Assembly: GCA_001642945.1 (NCBI GenBank)
Contig: LGRT01000023.1
Coordinates: 62,001 to 126,000, forward strand
Length of the DNA: 64,000 bases
Source: Rhodobacteraceae bacterium SB2
GTDB lineage: Bacteria > Pseudomonadota > Alphaproteobacteria > Rhodobacterales > Rhodobacteraceae
Direction of reading: 5' to 3'
A program made the translations under genes and the position numbers. Of the stretch, positions 18,704 to 28,162 are shown piece by piece; the first letter of the stretch is position 1; every line of letters begins with the position of its first letter. The notes beneath the pieces were generated by a model. That model did no database searches. It was not told where the DNA came from and saw nothing but the letters and a program-made list of their open reading frames with translations.

Positions 18704-19411
18704 GTGACAAATCCCATTGATCTGTACTATTGGCCCACCCCAAACGGTTGGAAAATCTCGATTGCCTTAGAAGAAATGGGATTGCCGTATAAGGTCCATC
18801 TTATTGATATTAACGCAGGGGCACAGTTTGACGCGGCGTTTTTGAAACTCTCACCAAATGGTAGAATGCCTGCGATTGTTGATCCAGACGGGCCGGATAG
18901 AGCCCCGATTTCGCTGTTTGAATCGGGTGCAATCCTACAATATTTAGCCAGAAAAACCGGGCTGTTTTACGGCGAGACCGAGCGCCAACGCATCGCGGTA
19001 GATCAATGGCTGATGTGGCAAATGGGCGGCGTCGGGCCAATGGCGGGCCAAGCCCATCATTTTTTAAGATATGCCCCAGCCATGGATCCGCCCCAAATTC
19101 TGCCCTATGCGCAAAACCGCTATCGGGCCGAAACCAAACGGCTTTACACCCTGCTTGATAAGCAGCTTTCAGTATCCGAATTCGTGGCAGGTGATTTCTT
19201 TTCCATCGCGGATATGGCCATTTGGTCTTGGGCTTCGCTCTGGCGGCGCCAAGAGCAAACCCTTGATGACAAGCCAAATTTCAGCCGATGGCTTGAGATT
19301 GTAAAGCAGCGCCCCGGCGTTCAAGCTGGGCGGGCTTTAGAGGCCGCGCGCCGCACAACCCAATTGGAAGAAGACCGAGAGGCCCAAAAGCTTTTATTCC
19401 GTCAAACCTAG
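18704..19411 (+). CDS. Glutathione S-transferase family protein (YfcG/YghU-like)
   Basis: A 235-residue two-domain GST. The thioredoxin-fold N-terminus has TPNGWKISIALEEMGLPY, SPNGRMPAIVD and FESGAILQYLA; the helical C-terminus has the RYRAETKRLYTLLDKQL and FSIADMAIWSW stretches. The TPNGWK N-terminus resembles E. coli YfcG/YghU, glutathione-dependent disulfide-bond reductases, so a thiol redox role is more likely than xenobiotic conjugation. The GTG at 18704 follows AAGGAG at six bases; the open frame extends upstream to 18653 but lies in the promoter. It is transcribed away from metZ. Confidence 0.88.
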   Translation: MTNPIDLYYWPTPNGWKISIALEEMGLPYKVHLIDINAGAQFDAAFLKLSPNGRMPAIVDPDGPDRAPISLFESGAILQYLARKTGLFYGETERQRIAVDQWLMWQMGGVGPMAGQAHHFLRYAPAMDPPQILPYAQNRYRAETKRLYTLLDKQLSVSEFVAGDFFSIADMAIWSWASLWRRQEQTLDDKPNFSRWLEIVKQRPGVQAGRALEAARRTTQLEEDREAQKLLFRQT

Positions 19412-19454
19412 TAGGTTTCAACGTAGAGCGGAAAAGCCCGATATATCGCCGTGC

Positions 19455-20054
19455 TTAAAGCTCGTCCATTCGGCCATATTTCTTTAAGATTGGATATTGT
19501 AGAATCATGAAAATAAACACGGCCGATGTCAGTCCGAAGGTTTTGAAATAAACCCATGTTTCGCTGGATTGCGTGCGCCAAATAATTTCATTCAGAGCTG
19601 CCAAAGCAAAGAAAAACATCGCCAATCTGCGACTGATAAGCTGCCAGCCAATATCCTCCATTGGGATCCGCTCACCCAACAACGCTTTTAAATAGCCCTT
19701 TCCCCGCATCTGCCCATAGGTGATCGCCGCGCCAAACAGCACGTAAATCAAAGTCGGCTTCATTTTAAAGAACCGTTCATCATTCAACAGCACGGTTAAC
19801 GCCCCGAAGAAAATAACCAAGACAAGCGTCAAAACCTGCACTTTGGAAAGATGCCCATTCACCAACCAGCCGATAAAGGTAGAGGCTATCATCAAAGGCA
19901 CAAAAATTGCGGTGGCTTGAATTAAGCTAGAATATTCAACCCCACCAATCACCATCACTTCGCCCTTGCGCCAAATGAACACGGCAAAGAAAATGATCAC
20001 CGGCCCAATTTCAAGCAAGGATGACAAAAGAGGTGAATTGTTTTTCTCCGACAT
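19455..20054 (-). CDS. ispZ: Inner membrane septation-type protein IspZ/YciB
   Basis: A 199-residue integral membrane protein with five to six hydrophobic segments and the YciB/IspZ pattern LLEIGPVIIFF, MKPTLIYVLFGA, WQLISRRLAMFFFALAALNEIIWR and the C-terminal FKTFG. The family is linked to cell-envelope and septum integrity; the biochemical role is not settled. The start at ATG 20054 follows AGGAG at eight bases. It lies 10 bp downstream of a DMT gene that itself follows ftsY; I recall this ftsY-DMT-ispZ order from other Rhodobacterales. Confidence 0.9.
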   Translation of the reverse strand: MSEKNNSPLLSSLLEIGPVIIFFAVFIWRKGEVMVIGGVEYSSLIQATAIFVPLMIASTFIGWLVNGHLSKVQVLTLVLVIFFGALTVLLNDERFFKMKPTLIYVLFGAAITYGQMRGKGYLKALLGERIPMEDIGWQLISRRLAMFFFALAALNEIIWRTQSSETWVYFKTFGLTSAVFIFMILQYPILKKYGRMDEL

Positions 20055-20064
20055 AGCGGAACTC

Positions 20065-20967
20065 CTATCCTGCAACTTCCACGATCACGGCCCCAGCGGC
20101 GATTAACAAAATCAACGCAACGCGCCTTGGGCCTACCGCTTCTTTCAGAAAATACCATCCGATCAAAGCCGCAAACACCGTTGACGTTTCCCGCAATATC
20201 GCGGCTTCTCCAACTTTGTCCAGACGTGTCGCCAACATAATCGACCCAAAGCTAAAAAACGCCACCCAAGCCCCAATCATGCCGCGCAAAAACAAAGGAA
20301 ATAGATCTGGTCGATTGCGCATTTTACGCCATCTCAGATAGGCAAAGGGCGGCATCGACAGACCATCTAGAACAAAAAACCATATTAAGAAAACAAAGGG
20401 ATCTTGCGCCGCGCGAATGCCATACGCATCATAGGTGGTATAAAGCGCAACAAACAGCCCCGTCACCAGCGCAAAGCCCAAAGCGGCGCGCAAGGTCGCT
20501 CGATCTTCGATCAGATAAACCGCGTTATAAAGCGCCAAGCCAAATAGCCCCAGCACCAAAACCGCCACCCCCACCCATTGCAGCATCGTGAAGGTTTCAC
20601 CGAAAATCAAATAAGCCCCCAAAACCGTAAATACCGGCCCGGTGCCGCGCACCACGGGGTAAACCACCGTGTAAGCCCCACGGCTATAGGCTGCCGCCTG
20701 CATCAGCTTATAGATCAAATGAATGATCACCATTCCCAAAAATATGGGCCAGAGCCCCGGCTCGGGCCAAGGCAAGACGAAGACGGCAATGGGCATTGCC
20801 ATCATAAAATAGCAGATATCAATCGCACCGCGTGACAGCCAAGGATCGTGTTGCCCTTTTTGCAAAGCGCCAAAAACCGCGTGCAAAAACGCCGCTGAAA
20901 GGGCCAACACCATCGCAAGCTGGTGGCCTACTTCCGTCCCCTCAACCGTCAGAATCCAAGCGCTCAC
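20065..20967 (-). CDS. DMT/EamA-family transporter
   Basis: A 300-residue protein with ten predicted membrane helices and two EamA halves (for example VVYPVVRGTGPVFTVLGAYLIFGE in the first, and LRETSTVFAALIGWYFLKE in the second). It belongs to the drug/metabolite transporter superfamily; the substrate is unknown. It sits between ftsY and ispZ, all on the minus strand, with a 10-bp gap to ispZ, suggesting one transcript. Confidence 0.9.
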   Translation of the reverse strand: MSAWILTVEGTEVGHQLAMVLALSAAFLHAVFGALQKGQHDPWLSRGAIDICYFMMAMPIAVFVLPWPEPGLWPIFLGMVIIHLIYKLMQAAAYSRGAYTVVYPVVRGTGPVFTVLGAYLIFGETFTMLQWVGVAVLVLGLFGLALYNAVYLIEDRATLRAALGFALVTGLFVALYTTYDAYGIRAAQDPFVFLIWFFVLDGLSMPPFAYLRWRKMRNRPDLFPLFLRGMIGAWVAFFSFGSIMLATRLDKVGEAAILRETSTVFAALIGWYFLKEAVGPRRVALILLIAAGAVIVEVAG

Positions 20968-21042
20968 TGCGAAAACCTCAACGGCTGTAGCCGAGGCAGC
21001 GGCGCCCTAACCCCTGATCGCCACAGGCGTGCAATCTATCGC

Positions 21043-22599
21043 TCAAGACAGGTCCGCCCCAGTCAGGGCGCTGGCAAATTCTGCCGGATCAAAAGGCGCT
21101 AGATCATCAATCTGTTCCCCAACGCCGATCGCATGAATGGGCAAGCCGAATTTATCCGCCAAGGCCACCAACACACCGCCCTTTGCGGTTCCATCCAACT
21201 TGGTCATCACCAAACCAGAAACATCCGATATCGATTTGAAAATTTCCACTTGGCTCAGCGCGTTTTGGCCAGTTGTCGCGTCCAACACCAACAGGGTGTT
21301 ATGCGGTGCTTCTGGATCTTTTTTGCGGATCACCCGCACAATTTTCGCCAATTCCTCCATCAAATCTGCGCGATTTTGCAACCGTCCGGCCGTATCAATC
21401 AGCAGCAAATCAGCGCCATCGGCCTGCGCCTGCGTCATCGCGTCAAAGGCCAAACTGGCCGGATCAGAGCCTTCTGGGGCTGTAAGCACGGGAACACCAG
21501 CCCGCTCACCCCAAATTTGCAATTGCTCCACTGCGGCGGCGCGAAACGTATCGCCCGCGGCAATGACCACAGACTTACCCGCCGCCTTGAACTGGCTGGC
21601 CAATTTTCCAATCGTGGTGGTTTTGCCCGAGCCATTGACGCCGACCACCAACACCACCTGCGGGGTTTGTGCATAAAGTGGCATAGGCCGCGCGACGGGA
21701 TCCATAATGCGCGTAATCTCATCCGCCAACATAGATTTCAGCTCAGCTACCGAAAGCCTTTTGCCAAATTGGCCCTCTGCAATATTGCCCGTCACCCGCA
21801 AAGCCGTATCCACGCCCATATCCGAGGTGATCAGCAATTCTTCGAGCTGCTCGAGCATCTCATCATCCAGCTTGCGTTTTAAAACGCCCGCCGATTGCAC
21901 CCGCCCCATTAAGCGTCCAAAAAACCCCGGGGCCGATTGGTTTTGGCCGCTTTGCGCGGCGGCTGTAGGTTTAGAGGCAGAGCCTTCTTCCGGCGCGGTT
22001 TCATTTGAAAGGGGCTGCGCAGCTTGGCTGGCAGCAGCTTGGCTGGCAGCAGCTTGGTTAACAACGGTGTCTGTGTCTCTTTCACCCGCAGCAGGCGCCG
22101 CGGCGATACGATCTGCATCAACACCCAAATCCGTATCTGTTTTACCCATTATTTGCGCCTGATCCTGCGCCATTTCTTCTGTCATAGGATCGACCGTCGG
22201 CGGCATGGCGCGGCCCGCAGAGCCTTGCGCTGATGTTAGGGAAGAAGTGGCCTTCAAACTCTCACCTTGTTGCGCAGGGGCGCTGTCGGTCAAGGGCGCA
22301 TCAACCGCCTCTATAGGCTTGGCTTGCGGCGCAAAAGAGGGCGCAGATATGTGCTGATCGCTCTGCGCTGCAAAATGGTCATCTAAAGGCTTTTTTCCGC
22401 CCAGGCTTGGATCGGCTTCATCGATTGATGCGCTCTGTTGCTCTGTATCAACCAGTACAGAGGCCTCGGCGCTTGTTTGCAGGTTTTCCACAATATTCTG
22501 CTCAAGGCTTCCACCCTCGGCCACAATTGAGTCTAAGCCGTCTTCCAGCTTTGAGGATGATCGAAACAAACGATCTTTAAGCTTTTTAAAAAATGCCAT
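21043..22599 (-). CDS. ftsY: Signal recognition particle receptor FtsY
   Basis: FtsY is the SRP receptor GTPase that docks ribosome-SRP complexes at the membrane for co-translational insertion. The 518-residue protein has a long acidic, Ala/Gln-rich N-terminal A region (about 1-215) and an NG domain: helical N bundle from about 225, P-loop GVNGSGKTTT (320-329), DTFRAAA, DTAGR (402-406), TKLDG (466-470) and the closing GVGEQIDDLAPFD. The A region contains a short AASQA tandem repeat. The start has the family MAFFKKLKDRL amphipathic helix, which can bind lipid. Confidence 0.97.
   Translation of the reverse strand: MAFFKKLKDRLFRSSSKLEDGLDSIVAEGGSLEQNIVENLQTSAEASVLVDTEQQSASIDEADPSLGGKKPLDDHFAAQSDQHISAPSFAPQAKPIEAVDAPLTDSAPAQQGESLKATSSLTSAQGSAGRAMPPTVDPMTEEMAQDQAQIMGKTDTDLGVDADRIAAAPAAGERDTDTVVNQAAASQAAASQAAQPLSNETAPEEGSASKPTAAAQSGQNQSAPGFFGRLMGRVQSAGVLKRKLDDEMLEQLEELLITSDMGVDTALRVTGNIAEGQFGKRLSVAELKSMLADEITRIMDPVARPMPLYAQTPQVVLVVGVNGSGKTTTIGKLASQFKAAGKSVVIAAGDTFRAAAVEQLQIWGERAGVPVLTAPEGSDPASLAFDAMTQAQADGADLLLIDTAGRLQNRADLMEELAKIVRVIRKKDPEAPHNTLLVLDATTGQNALSQVEIFKSISDVSGLVMTKLDGTAKGGVLVALADKFGLPIHAIGVGEQIDDLAPFDPAEFASALTGADLS
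22019..22057. repeat. 15-bp tandem repeat inside ftsY
   Basis: The unit AGCTTGGCTGGCAGC occurs at 22021-22035 and 22036-22050 and is followed by a partial copy (22051-22057). It encodes repeats of AASQA in the non-conserved acidic region of FtsY. The repeat is in frame, so copy-number change by slippage would lengthen or shorten the linker without breaking the GTPase. Confidence 0.85.
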
Positions 22600-22730
22600 G
22601 GCTGCCTCCGCGTCTTCTCCTTCACCTAAGCGACATCAGCGCCAGATGGAAGAGGGGACAAAGCAGAGGCAGGCTTACGGCTCTACCTGCCTTCAACGAC
22701 ATTGCCCGCTTATCGCCAGCGTAAAGCCGT

Positions 22731-22749
22731 AAAAAGCGCCTTAAGGCGC
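22731..22749 (-). terminator. Rho-independent terminator of fdsGB
   Basis: On the minus strand GCGCC-TTAA-GGCGC (22749-22736) is followed at once by TTTTT (22735-22731). It begins 14 bases past the fdsGB stop codon at 22763. Its position between fdsGB and ftsY separates the two transcripts and indicates that fdsGB is the last gene of its unit. Confidence 0.7.
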
Positions 22750-22762
22750 CCGAAAAAGTTAG

Positions 22763-24448
22763 TTATATCTCGTCAGAGAAATGCTTCATCGTCATTAAGA
22801 TCGGGTTTGGCGCCGCCTGCCCCAAACCACAAATCGAGGCATCTTGCATCGCGGTGCACAATTCCCCCAGCAATGGTTGATCCCAGCTCTCAGACTGCAT
22901 CAGCTTCACAGCCTTTTCGCAGCCAACGCGGCAGGGGGTGCATTGGCCGCAGCTCTCATCTTCAAAAAACCGCAGCATATTCAGCGCCGCATCGCGGGCC
23001 CGGTCCTGATCTGACAGAACAACAACCGCGGCAGAACCAATAAAGGATCCATGCGGTTGCAGCGTATCAAAATCCAGCGGAATATCATTCATCGAGGCGG
23101 GCAATAGGCCAGAAGACGGCCCCCCCGGCTGGTAGGCCTTGAACGCATGCCCCTGCGCCATCCCGCCGCTTGCCGCGATTATATCGGTAATCGTAGAGCC
23201 GGCGGGCAAAAGGTAAACGCCGGGGTTTTGGACCCGCCCTGACACAGAATATGAGCGCAAACCTGTACGACCGTTTTTTTCTACGCTGCTAAGAATCTGC
23301 GGACCTTCGCGGGCGATCCGGCACACCCAATGCAGAGTTTCGACATTATGCACCAGCGTCGGACGCCCAAAAATGCCAACCTGCGCCACAAAAGGCGGGC
23401 GATGGCGGGGCATGCCACGCTTGCCCTCAATGCTTTCGATCATCGCGCTTTCTTCGCCGCAGATATAAGCTCCGGCGCCGCGCCGTAGGTCAATATAGCC
23501 CGCAGGCACAAGACCCGCCGCTTCAAGCGCAGCAATCTCATCGGCTAAAATTTTCAACACAGCCGGATATTCATCGCGCATATAAATAAAGGCCTTTTCC
23601 GCCTCAACTGCCCATGCCGCCATCAACATACCCTCAAGAAAGAGATGCGGCATGCGCTCAAGATAATAGCGGTCTTTAAATGTGCCCGGCTCGCCTTCAT
23701 CACCATTCACAGCCAAATACCGCGGGCCTTCATTGGCCCGAACAAAGCCCCATTTTTTACCCGACGGGAAACCCGCACCACCAAGCCCGCGCAAACCAGA
23801 GGCCAGAACCTTATCCTGCAGCGCCTCCCAATCCCCAGATTGGCGAAGCTCTTGCAGCGCGCGATAGCCGCCATTTTGTTGATATTCAGACAGGGTTTCA
23901 TAATCTGGGATTATTGGGTGCGTGGCCTGCGCCGCAATCGCCCGCTCGACGGCCTCAACTGTGGCGTGATCAATGTGGTTATGGCCAAGCTCTAGCACGG
24001 GGGCGGTATCACAACGCCCCATACAGGGCGCACGCAGCACCCGCACTTGGCTTGGATCTAACCCATCCTGCAAAGCCTTTTGTAAATTCGCAGCCCCCGC
24101 CAATTCGCAGCTCAAACTGTCGCAAACTCGAATGGTCAAGGCAGGAGGCGGTGTTTCGCCTTCTTTGACCACGTCAAAATGCGCAAAAAAACTGGCCACT
24201 TCGTATATTTCAGCCATCGACAGGCGCATTTCTTCCGCCAAGGCCCGCAAATGCGCCGCGGATAAATGCCCATACTCATCTTGGATAAGATGTAAAAACT
24301 CGATCAGTAAATCCCGCTCGCGAGGTTGCGGGCCCAGCAACACTTGCACCTCTTGCAGCGCTTGATCTTCATATTGGCGGCCCTTCGGCGTATGACGCCC
24401 CTTGCCTTTGCCCGATTTCCAAACGCCTTTACGTTCATCCAATGCCAT
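22763..24448 (-). CDS. Fused gamma-beta (FdsG-FdsB) subunit of NAD-dependent formate dehydrogenase
   Basis: A 561-residue fusion of two diaphorase subunits related to Complex I NuoE and NuoF. The first ~160 residues are NuoE/FdsG-like, with a [2Fe-2S] site made by CDSLSC and CMGRC. The rest is NuoF/FdsB-like: GLRGLGGAGFPSGKKW, NGDEGEPGTFKDR (FMN/NADH site), GAGAYICGEESAMIESIEG, and the [4Fe-4S] motif ESCGQCTPCRVGC near the C-terminus. In formate dehydrogenases of this type it passes electrons from the molybdenum/tungsten subunit FdsA to NAD+. No fdsA or fdsD is adjacent: a terminator and ftsY follow, and xseA precedes. The start follows GGAG at seven bases. Hydrogenase HoxEF-like use is an alternative but less likely. 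Confidence 0.85.
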   Translation of the reverse strand: MALDERKGVWKSGKGKGRHTPKGRQYEDQALQEVQVLLGPQPRERDLLIEFLHLIQDEYGHLSAAHLRALAEEMRLSMAEIYEVASFFAHFDVVKEGETPPPALTIRVCDSLSCELAGAANLQKALQDGLDPSQVRVLRAPCMGRCDTAPVLELGHNHIDHATVEAVERAIAAQATHPIIPDYETLSEYQQNGGYRALQELRQSGDWEALQDKVLASGLRGLGGAGFPSGKKWGFVRANEGPRYLAVNGDEGEPGTFKDRYYLERMPHLFLEGMLMAAWAVEAEKAFIYMRDEYPAVLKILADEIAALEAAGLVPAGYIDLRRGAGAYICGEESAMIESIEGKRGMPRHRPPFVAQVGIFGRPTLVHNVETLHWVCRIAREGPQILSSVEKNGRTGLRSYSVSGRVQNPGVYLLPAGSTITDIIAASGGMAQGHAFKAYQPGGPSSGLLPASMNDIPLDFDTLQPHGSFIGSAAVVVLSDQDRARDAALNMLRFFEDESCGQCTPCRVGCEKAVKLMQSESWDQPLLGELCTAMQDASICGLGQAAPNPILMTMKHFSDEI

Positions 24449-24823
24449 GCGATCTGCTCCTGCGCTTCTCGCGCCACCCTAGCTGTGCTTGGCCGGTTTT
24501 ATGAAGCCCAAAAACGACATAGCGTTGTGCAGATACGTTCTAAGCTTAACAATATCCGAGAAAAAGGCGCGGATCGGAAACATTCTACTCTGTGCAAGCG
24601 CGATGAAAACCGCGCTTTGGGCAAATCATGCAGCAATCTCGCGTAGGTCCGTTGGGCAACGCCTATTTACAAAAAAGATTTGCGTCACAGACAATAATCT
24701 TGCCGCTCAGCGAAAATTCTTCACTGCAAACCCTGAGCTTCAAAACGCAGGAAACCCGAAGATTGAAGGTTTCACCAGACTCATAGCAAGGCGCCAACAA
24801 ACGGCAAAACGGCGATCAGGCCT
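24449..24823. other. 375-bp intergenic region between xseA and fdsGB
   Basis: No convincing gene is here. The short frames present have no ribosome sites or protein-like composition. A perfect 7-bp inverted repeat (AAGCGCG at 24596-24602, CGCGCTT at 24611-24617) with an 8-base loop is the clearest structure. The region must contain the end of the xseA transcript and the promoter of fdsGB; I could not identify either exactly. A small RNA is possible but unsupported. Confidence 0.5.
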
Positions 24824-26371
24824 CTAGAATAACGACCCTTGATCGGAAGATTTAGAATGCGCCCGTGCTGGCTTGGCGCGCGGCTCGCCCACAGCAAAAC
24901 GCCCATCGGCAAATTCAATTTCTAATCCAGAGGCTGCTTTGGCGGCTTGGCGCGAAGTAATCACTGTGTCTTGCGCGCGCACAACCGCATAGCCGCGATG
25001 CAACGTCGCCTTATAGCCCAACGTTTCGCGCAAGCGCTCCAACCCGTCCAATTGCTGCTTTGATTTTAACAGCGCTACATCGGTTGCATCCCGTAACCGG
25101 CGCGCCAACTGCGCAAGATCTTTGCGCCCTTGCGCGATGTCACGGCGCAGCGCGCGCGGATGTAATTGCTGCGTTTTTTGCGTCAAAATATCTTGCTTGC
25201 GTTGCAATCCATGACGCAATGCCGGATCCAAACGATGCTCGCAGGCGTGCAATTTCAAACCCGCCGTTTTCAGACGCTGCCTTAACCCATCAAAATTAAG
25301 GCGGCCTGCGGTTTCAGAAAGCGCTAAACGCCGGCTTTGCACCAAGCCGCGCAAGGCGGTGGGTAAACGCTCTGACAGAAAATCCAGCCTTTGCCGGGGG
25401 TTTTCCAAAATCGTCTCTAATCGCGGTAGGGCCCGCGCCAAATCAGCCACACGTTGCCGGTTTCGCCCAAAAGATGTGCTTAAAGCTTGGCTCATGCGCG
25501 CATCCTGAGCGTTCACCCAAGCCGCCAGCTCGTGGCGCACGGGCACCGCCAGTTCGGCCGCTGCTGTGGGGGTTGGCGCCCGCTTATCTGAAACATAATC
25601 AATCAACGTGGTATCGGTTTCATGGCCCACAGCCGAGATAAGCGGAATGTCTGACGCAACGGCGGCGCGCGCCACGCTTTCTTCATTGAAACCCCAAAGA
25701 TCTTCTAACGAGCCGCCGCCACGCGCCACAATCAGCAAGTCGGGGCGTGGAATTGCTCCGCCTGCCTCAAGCGCGTTAAAGCCAGCTATGGCGCGGCTGA
25801 CCTCGCCCGCGCAGCGCTCGCCCTGCACAGCCACCGGCCAAATCAGCACTTTGCGGGGAAAGCGGTCGCGCAATCGATGCAAAATATCGCGGATCACCGC
25901 TCCGGAAGGCGATGTCACCACGCCAATCACGTCGGGCAAATACGGCAAAGGCTTTTTACGCCCGGCATCAAACAAACCTTCCGCCGCCAACTGAGCTTTG
26001 CGCTTTTCCAACATCGCCATCAATGCGCCCATACCGGCCGGTTTAAGATCCTCTATAATCAATTGATATTTTGACTGGCCAGCAAAGGTGGTCACCCGCC
26101 CGGTTGCAACCACTTCGAGCCCTTCTTCGGGGCGCATTGGCAAGCGCGCGGCAACGCCCTTCCAGACCACCGCCGAAATCACAGATTTTTCATCTTTCAG
26201 ATCTAGGTAGACATGGCCCGATCTCGGATAGGACACGCGTCCAATCTCGCCCTTCAAGCGGATATGCGAAAACTCTCCTTCGATCAGACGTTTGATTGCA
26301 CCAGAAATTTCCGAAACAGTAAATTCTGGCTGGTTAAAACCAGCGACCGGATCATCGATTAAATCTGACAT
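24824..26371 (-). CDS. xseA: Exodeoxyribonuclease VII large subunit
   Basis: XseA is the catalytic subunit of exonuclease VII, which degrades single-stranded DNA from both ends together with XseB. The 515-residue protein shows an N-terminal OB fold (VSEISGAIKRLIEGEF, LKGEIGR, GHVYLDLKDEK), the catalytic-domain blocks VVTSPSGAVIRDI, WPVAVQGE, ARGGGSLEDLWGFNEE, SAVGHETDTTLID and RAPTPTAAAELAVP, and a long helical region toward the C-terminus. The start at ATG 26371 follows GTGAGG. It is divergent from purD across 73 bp. xseB is not in the window. Confidence 0.96.
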   Translation of the reverse strand: MSDLIDDPVAGFNQPEFTVSEISGAIKRLIEGEFSHIRLKGEIGRVSYPRSGHVYLDLKDEKSVISAVVWKGVAARLPMRPEEGLEVVATGRVTTFAGQSKYQLIIEDLKPAGMGALMAMLEKRKAQLAAEGLFDAGRKKPLPYLPDVIGVVTSPSGAVIRDILHRLRDRFPRKVLIWPVAVQGERCAGEVSRAIAGFNALEAGGAIPRPDLLIVARGGGSLEDLWGFNEESVARAAVASDIPLISAVGHETDTTLIDYVSDKRAPTPTAAAELAVPVRHELAAWVNAQDARMSQALSTSFGRNRQRVADLARALPRLETILENPRQRLDFLSERLPTALRGLVQSRRLALSETAGRLNFDGLRQRLKTAGLKLHACEHRLDPALRHGLQRKQDILTQKTQQLHPRALRRDIAQGRKDLAQLARRLRDATDVALLKSKQQLDGLERLRETLGYKATLHRGYAVVRAQDTVITSRQAAKAASGLEIEFADGRFAVGEPRAKPARAHSKSSDQGSLF

Positions 26372-26444
26372 AAACGCCTCACTTGTGTCTTGCTGAAGGC
26401 CAGCTTAGAACGCCGTTAAGCAAAGGCCAAGAGGAGCAGGCGCA

Positions 26445-27707
26445 ATGAATATCTTAATATTGGGCAGCGGTGGGCGCGAACATGCTTTGGCCTGGGTCGT
26501 ACAGCAGAACCCAAAATGTGATCGGCTCTGGATGGCGCCCGGAAACCCCGGCATGGCGGCGTTGGGGGAGTGCGTTGCCATAGATATTGAGGATGCGGCC
26601 GCAATCCTGACATTCGTACAGCAGCAGGAAATTGATTTTGTGATTATCGGCCCAGAGGCTCCGCTGGCGCTGGGTGTTTCGGATGCGTTGCGAGCGGCTG
26701 ATATTTTAACCTTTGGCCCTAGCAAAGCCGCCGCGGCGCTGGAAGCCAGCAAAAACTTCACCAAACAAATTTGTGATGCCGCCAAAGCGCCAACCGCAGC
26801 CTATGGGCATTTTAGCGATGCGCAAAGCGCGAAAACCTATATCGCCGCGCAAGGGGCACCAATCGTGGTAAAGGCCGATGGCTTGGCCGCAGGCAAGGGC
26901 GTGATTATCGCCGAAGATATCCAAACTGCCTGTTCTGCCGTGGATGACATGTTCGCGGGTGAATTTGGCAGCGCAGGCGCAGAAGTCGTGATTGAAGAGT
27001 TCATGGAAGGTGAAGAAGCCTCTTTCTTTGTGCTCTGCGATGGCGAGAATGTGTTGCCGATGGGCAGCGCCCAAGATCACAAGCGCGTGGGCGATGGTGA
27101 TAGCGGCCCCAATACCGGCGGCATGGGGGCCTACTCGCCAGCGCCGGTGCTGACACAGGAGATTGCTGAGAAAGCATTGCATGAGATTATCCGCCCCACG
27201 ATGGCCGAAATGCGCCGGCGCGGTATCCCTTATCAAGGCGTGCTTTATGCAGGACTAATGATCAAAGAAGGGCAACCCCGCCTTGTGGAATATAACGTCC
27301 GCTTTGGCGATCCTGAGTGCCAAGTGCTGATGATGCGTCTTGGCGCGCAAGCGCTTGATCTGATGCTGGCAACGGCGCAGGGGCAACTGAACACCGCCAA
27401 AATAAATTGGGCAGATGATCACGCGCTCACCGTCGTTTTGGCAACCCAAGGCTATCCGGGCGCCTATCAAAAGGGCAGCGAGATAAAAGGCTTAGACGAT
27501 CTGGCCTTTGATTCCCAACAGATGGTGTTTCATGCTGGCACGAAACAAGAGGGCACGACGCTGCGCGCAAATGGTGGGCGGGTTTTAAACGTCACCGCGC
27601 GCGCGGAAACGCTGAGCGCGGCGCAAAGCCGCGCCTATGAGCTGCTGGAAAAGATTGATTGGCCAGACGGCTTCCACCGCACCGATATCGGATGGCGGGC
27701 CCTGTAA
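26445..27707 (+). CDS. purD: Phosphoribosylamine-glycine ligase PurD
   Basis: PurD (GAR synthetase) joins glycine to phosphoribosylamine with ATP in step two of purine synthesis. The 420-residue protein has the N-terminal ILGSGGREHALAW, the ATP-grasp segments IVVKADGLAAGKGVIIAED, VIEEFMEGEEASFF and the metal/phosphate loop RFGDPECQ, plus DHKRVGDGDSGPNTGGMGAY. The ATG at 26445 follows AGAGGAG. A strong terminator overlaps the stop codon. It is divergent from xseA and stands alone. Confidence 0.97.
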   Translation: MNILILGSGGREHALAWVVQQNPKCDRLWMAPGNPGMAALGECVAIDIEDAAAILTFVQQQEIDFVIIGPEAPLALGVSDALRAADILTFGPSKAAAALEASKNFTKQICDAAKAPTAAYGHFSDAQSAKTYIAAQGAPIVVKADGLAAGKGVIIAEDIQTACSAVDDMFAGEFGSAGAEVVIEEFMEGEEASFFVLCDGENVLPMGSAQDHKRVGDGDSGPNTGGMGAYSPAPVLTQEIAEKALHEIIRPTMAEMRRRGIPYQGVLYAGLMIKEGQPRLVEYNVRFGDPECQVLMMRLGAQALDLMLATAQGQLNTAKINWADDHALTVVLATQGYPGAYQKGSEIKGLDDLAFDSQQMVFHAGTKQEGTTLRANGGRVLNVTARAETLSAAQSRAYELLEKIDWPDGFHRTDIGWRAL

Positions 27708-27726
27708 GCGCCCGATCCGTTTTTTT
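27689..27726 (+). terminator. Rho-independent terminator of purD
   Basis: The stem CGGAT-(GG bulge)-CGGGC (27689-27700) pairs with GCCCG-ATCCG (27710-27719) and is followed by seven T (27720-27726). The stem starts within the last codons of purD and its loop contains the TAA stop. Confidence 0.8.
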
Positions 27727-27753
27727 CAGGATGCTCAGAACTTGAAGATTGGC

Positions 27754-28089
<336 letters not shown>

Positions 28090-28162
28090 TTAAACACTTC
28101 GCTTTGTTGAATCATGCTGATACGCATAGTAGCGCCATTTTGCGAGAGCGAAAATTTACAAC

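Noticed and set aside
24326-24827. Two plus-strand frames between fdsGB and xseA
   Set aside because: They run antisense into the ends of both genes, lack ribosome sites and resemble no family.
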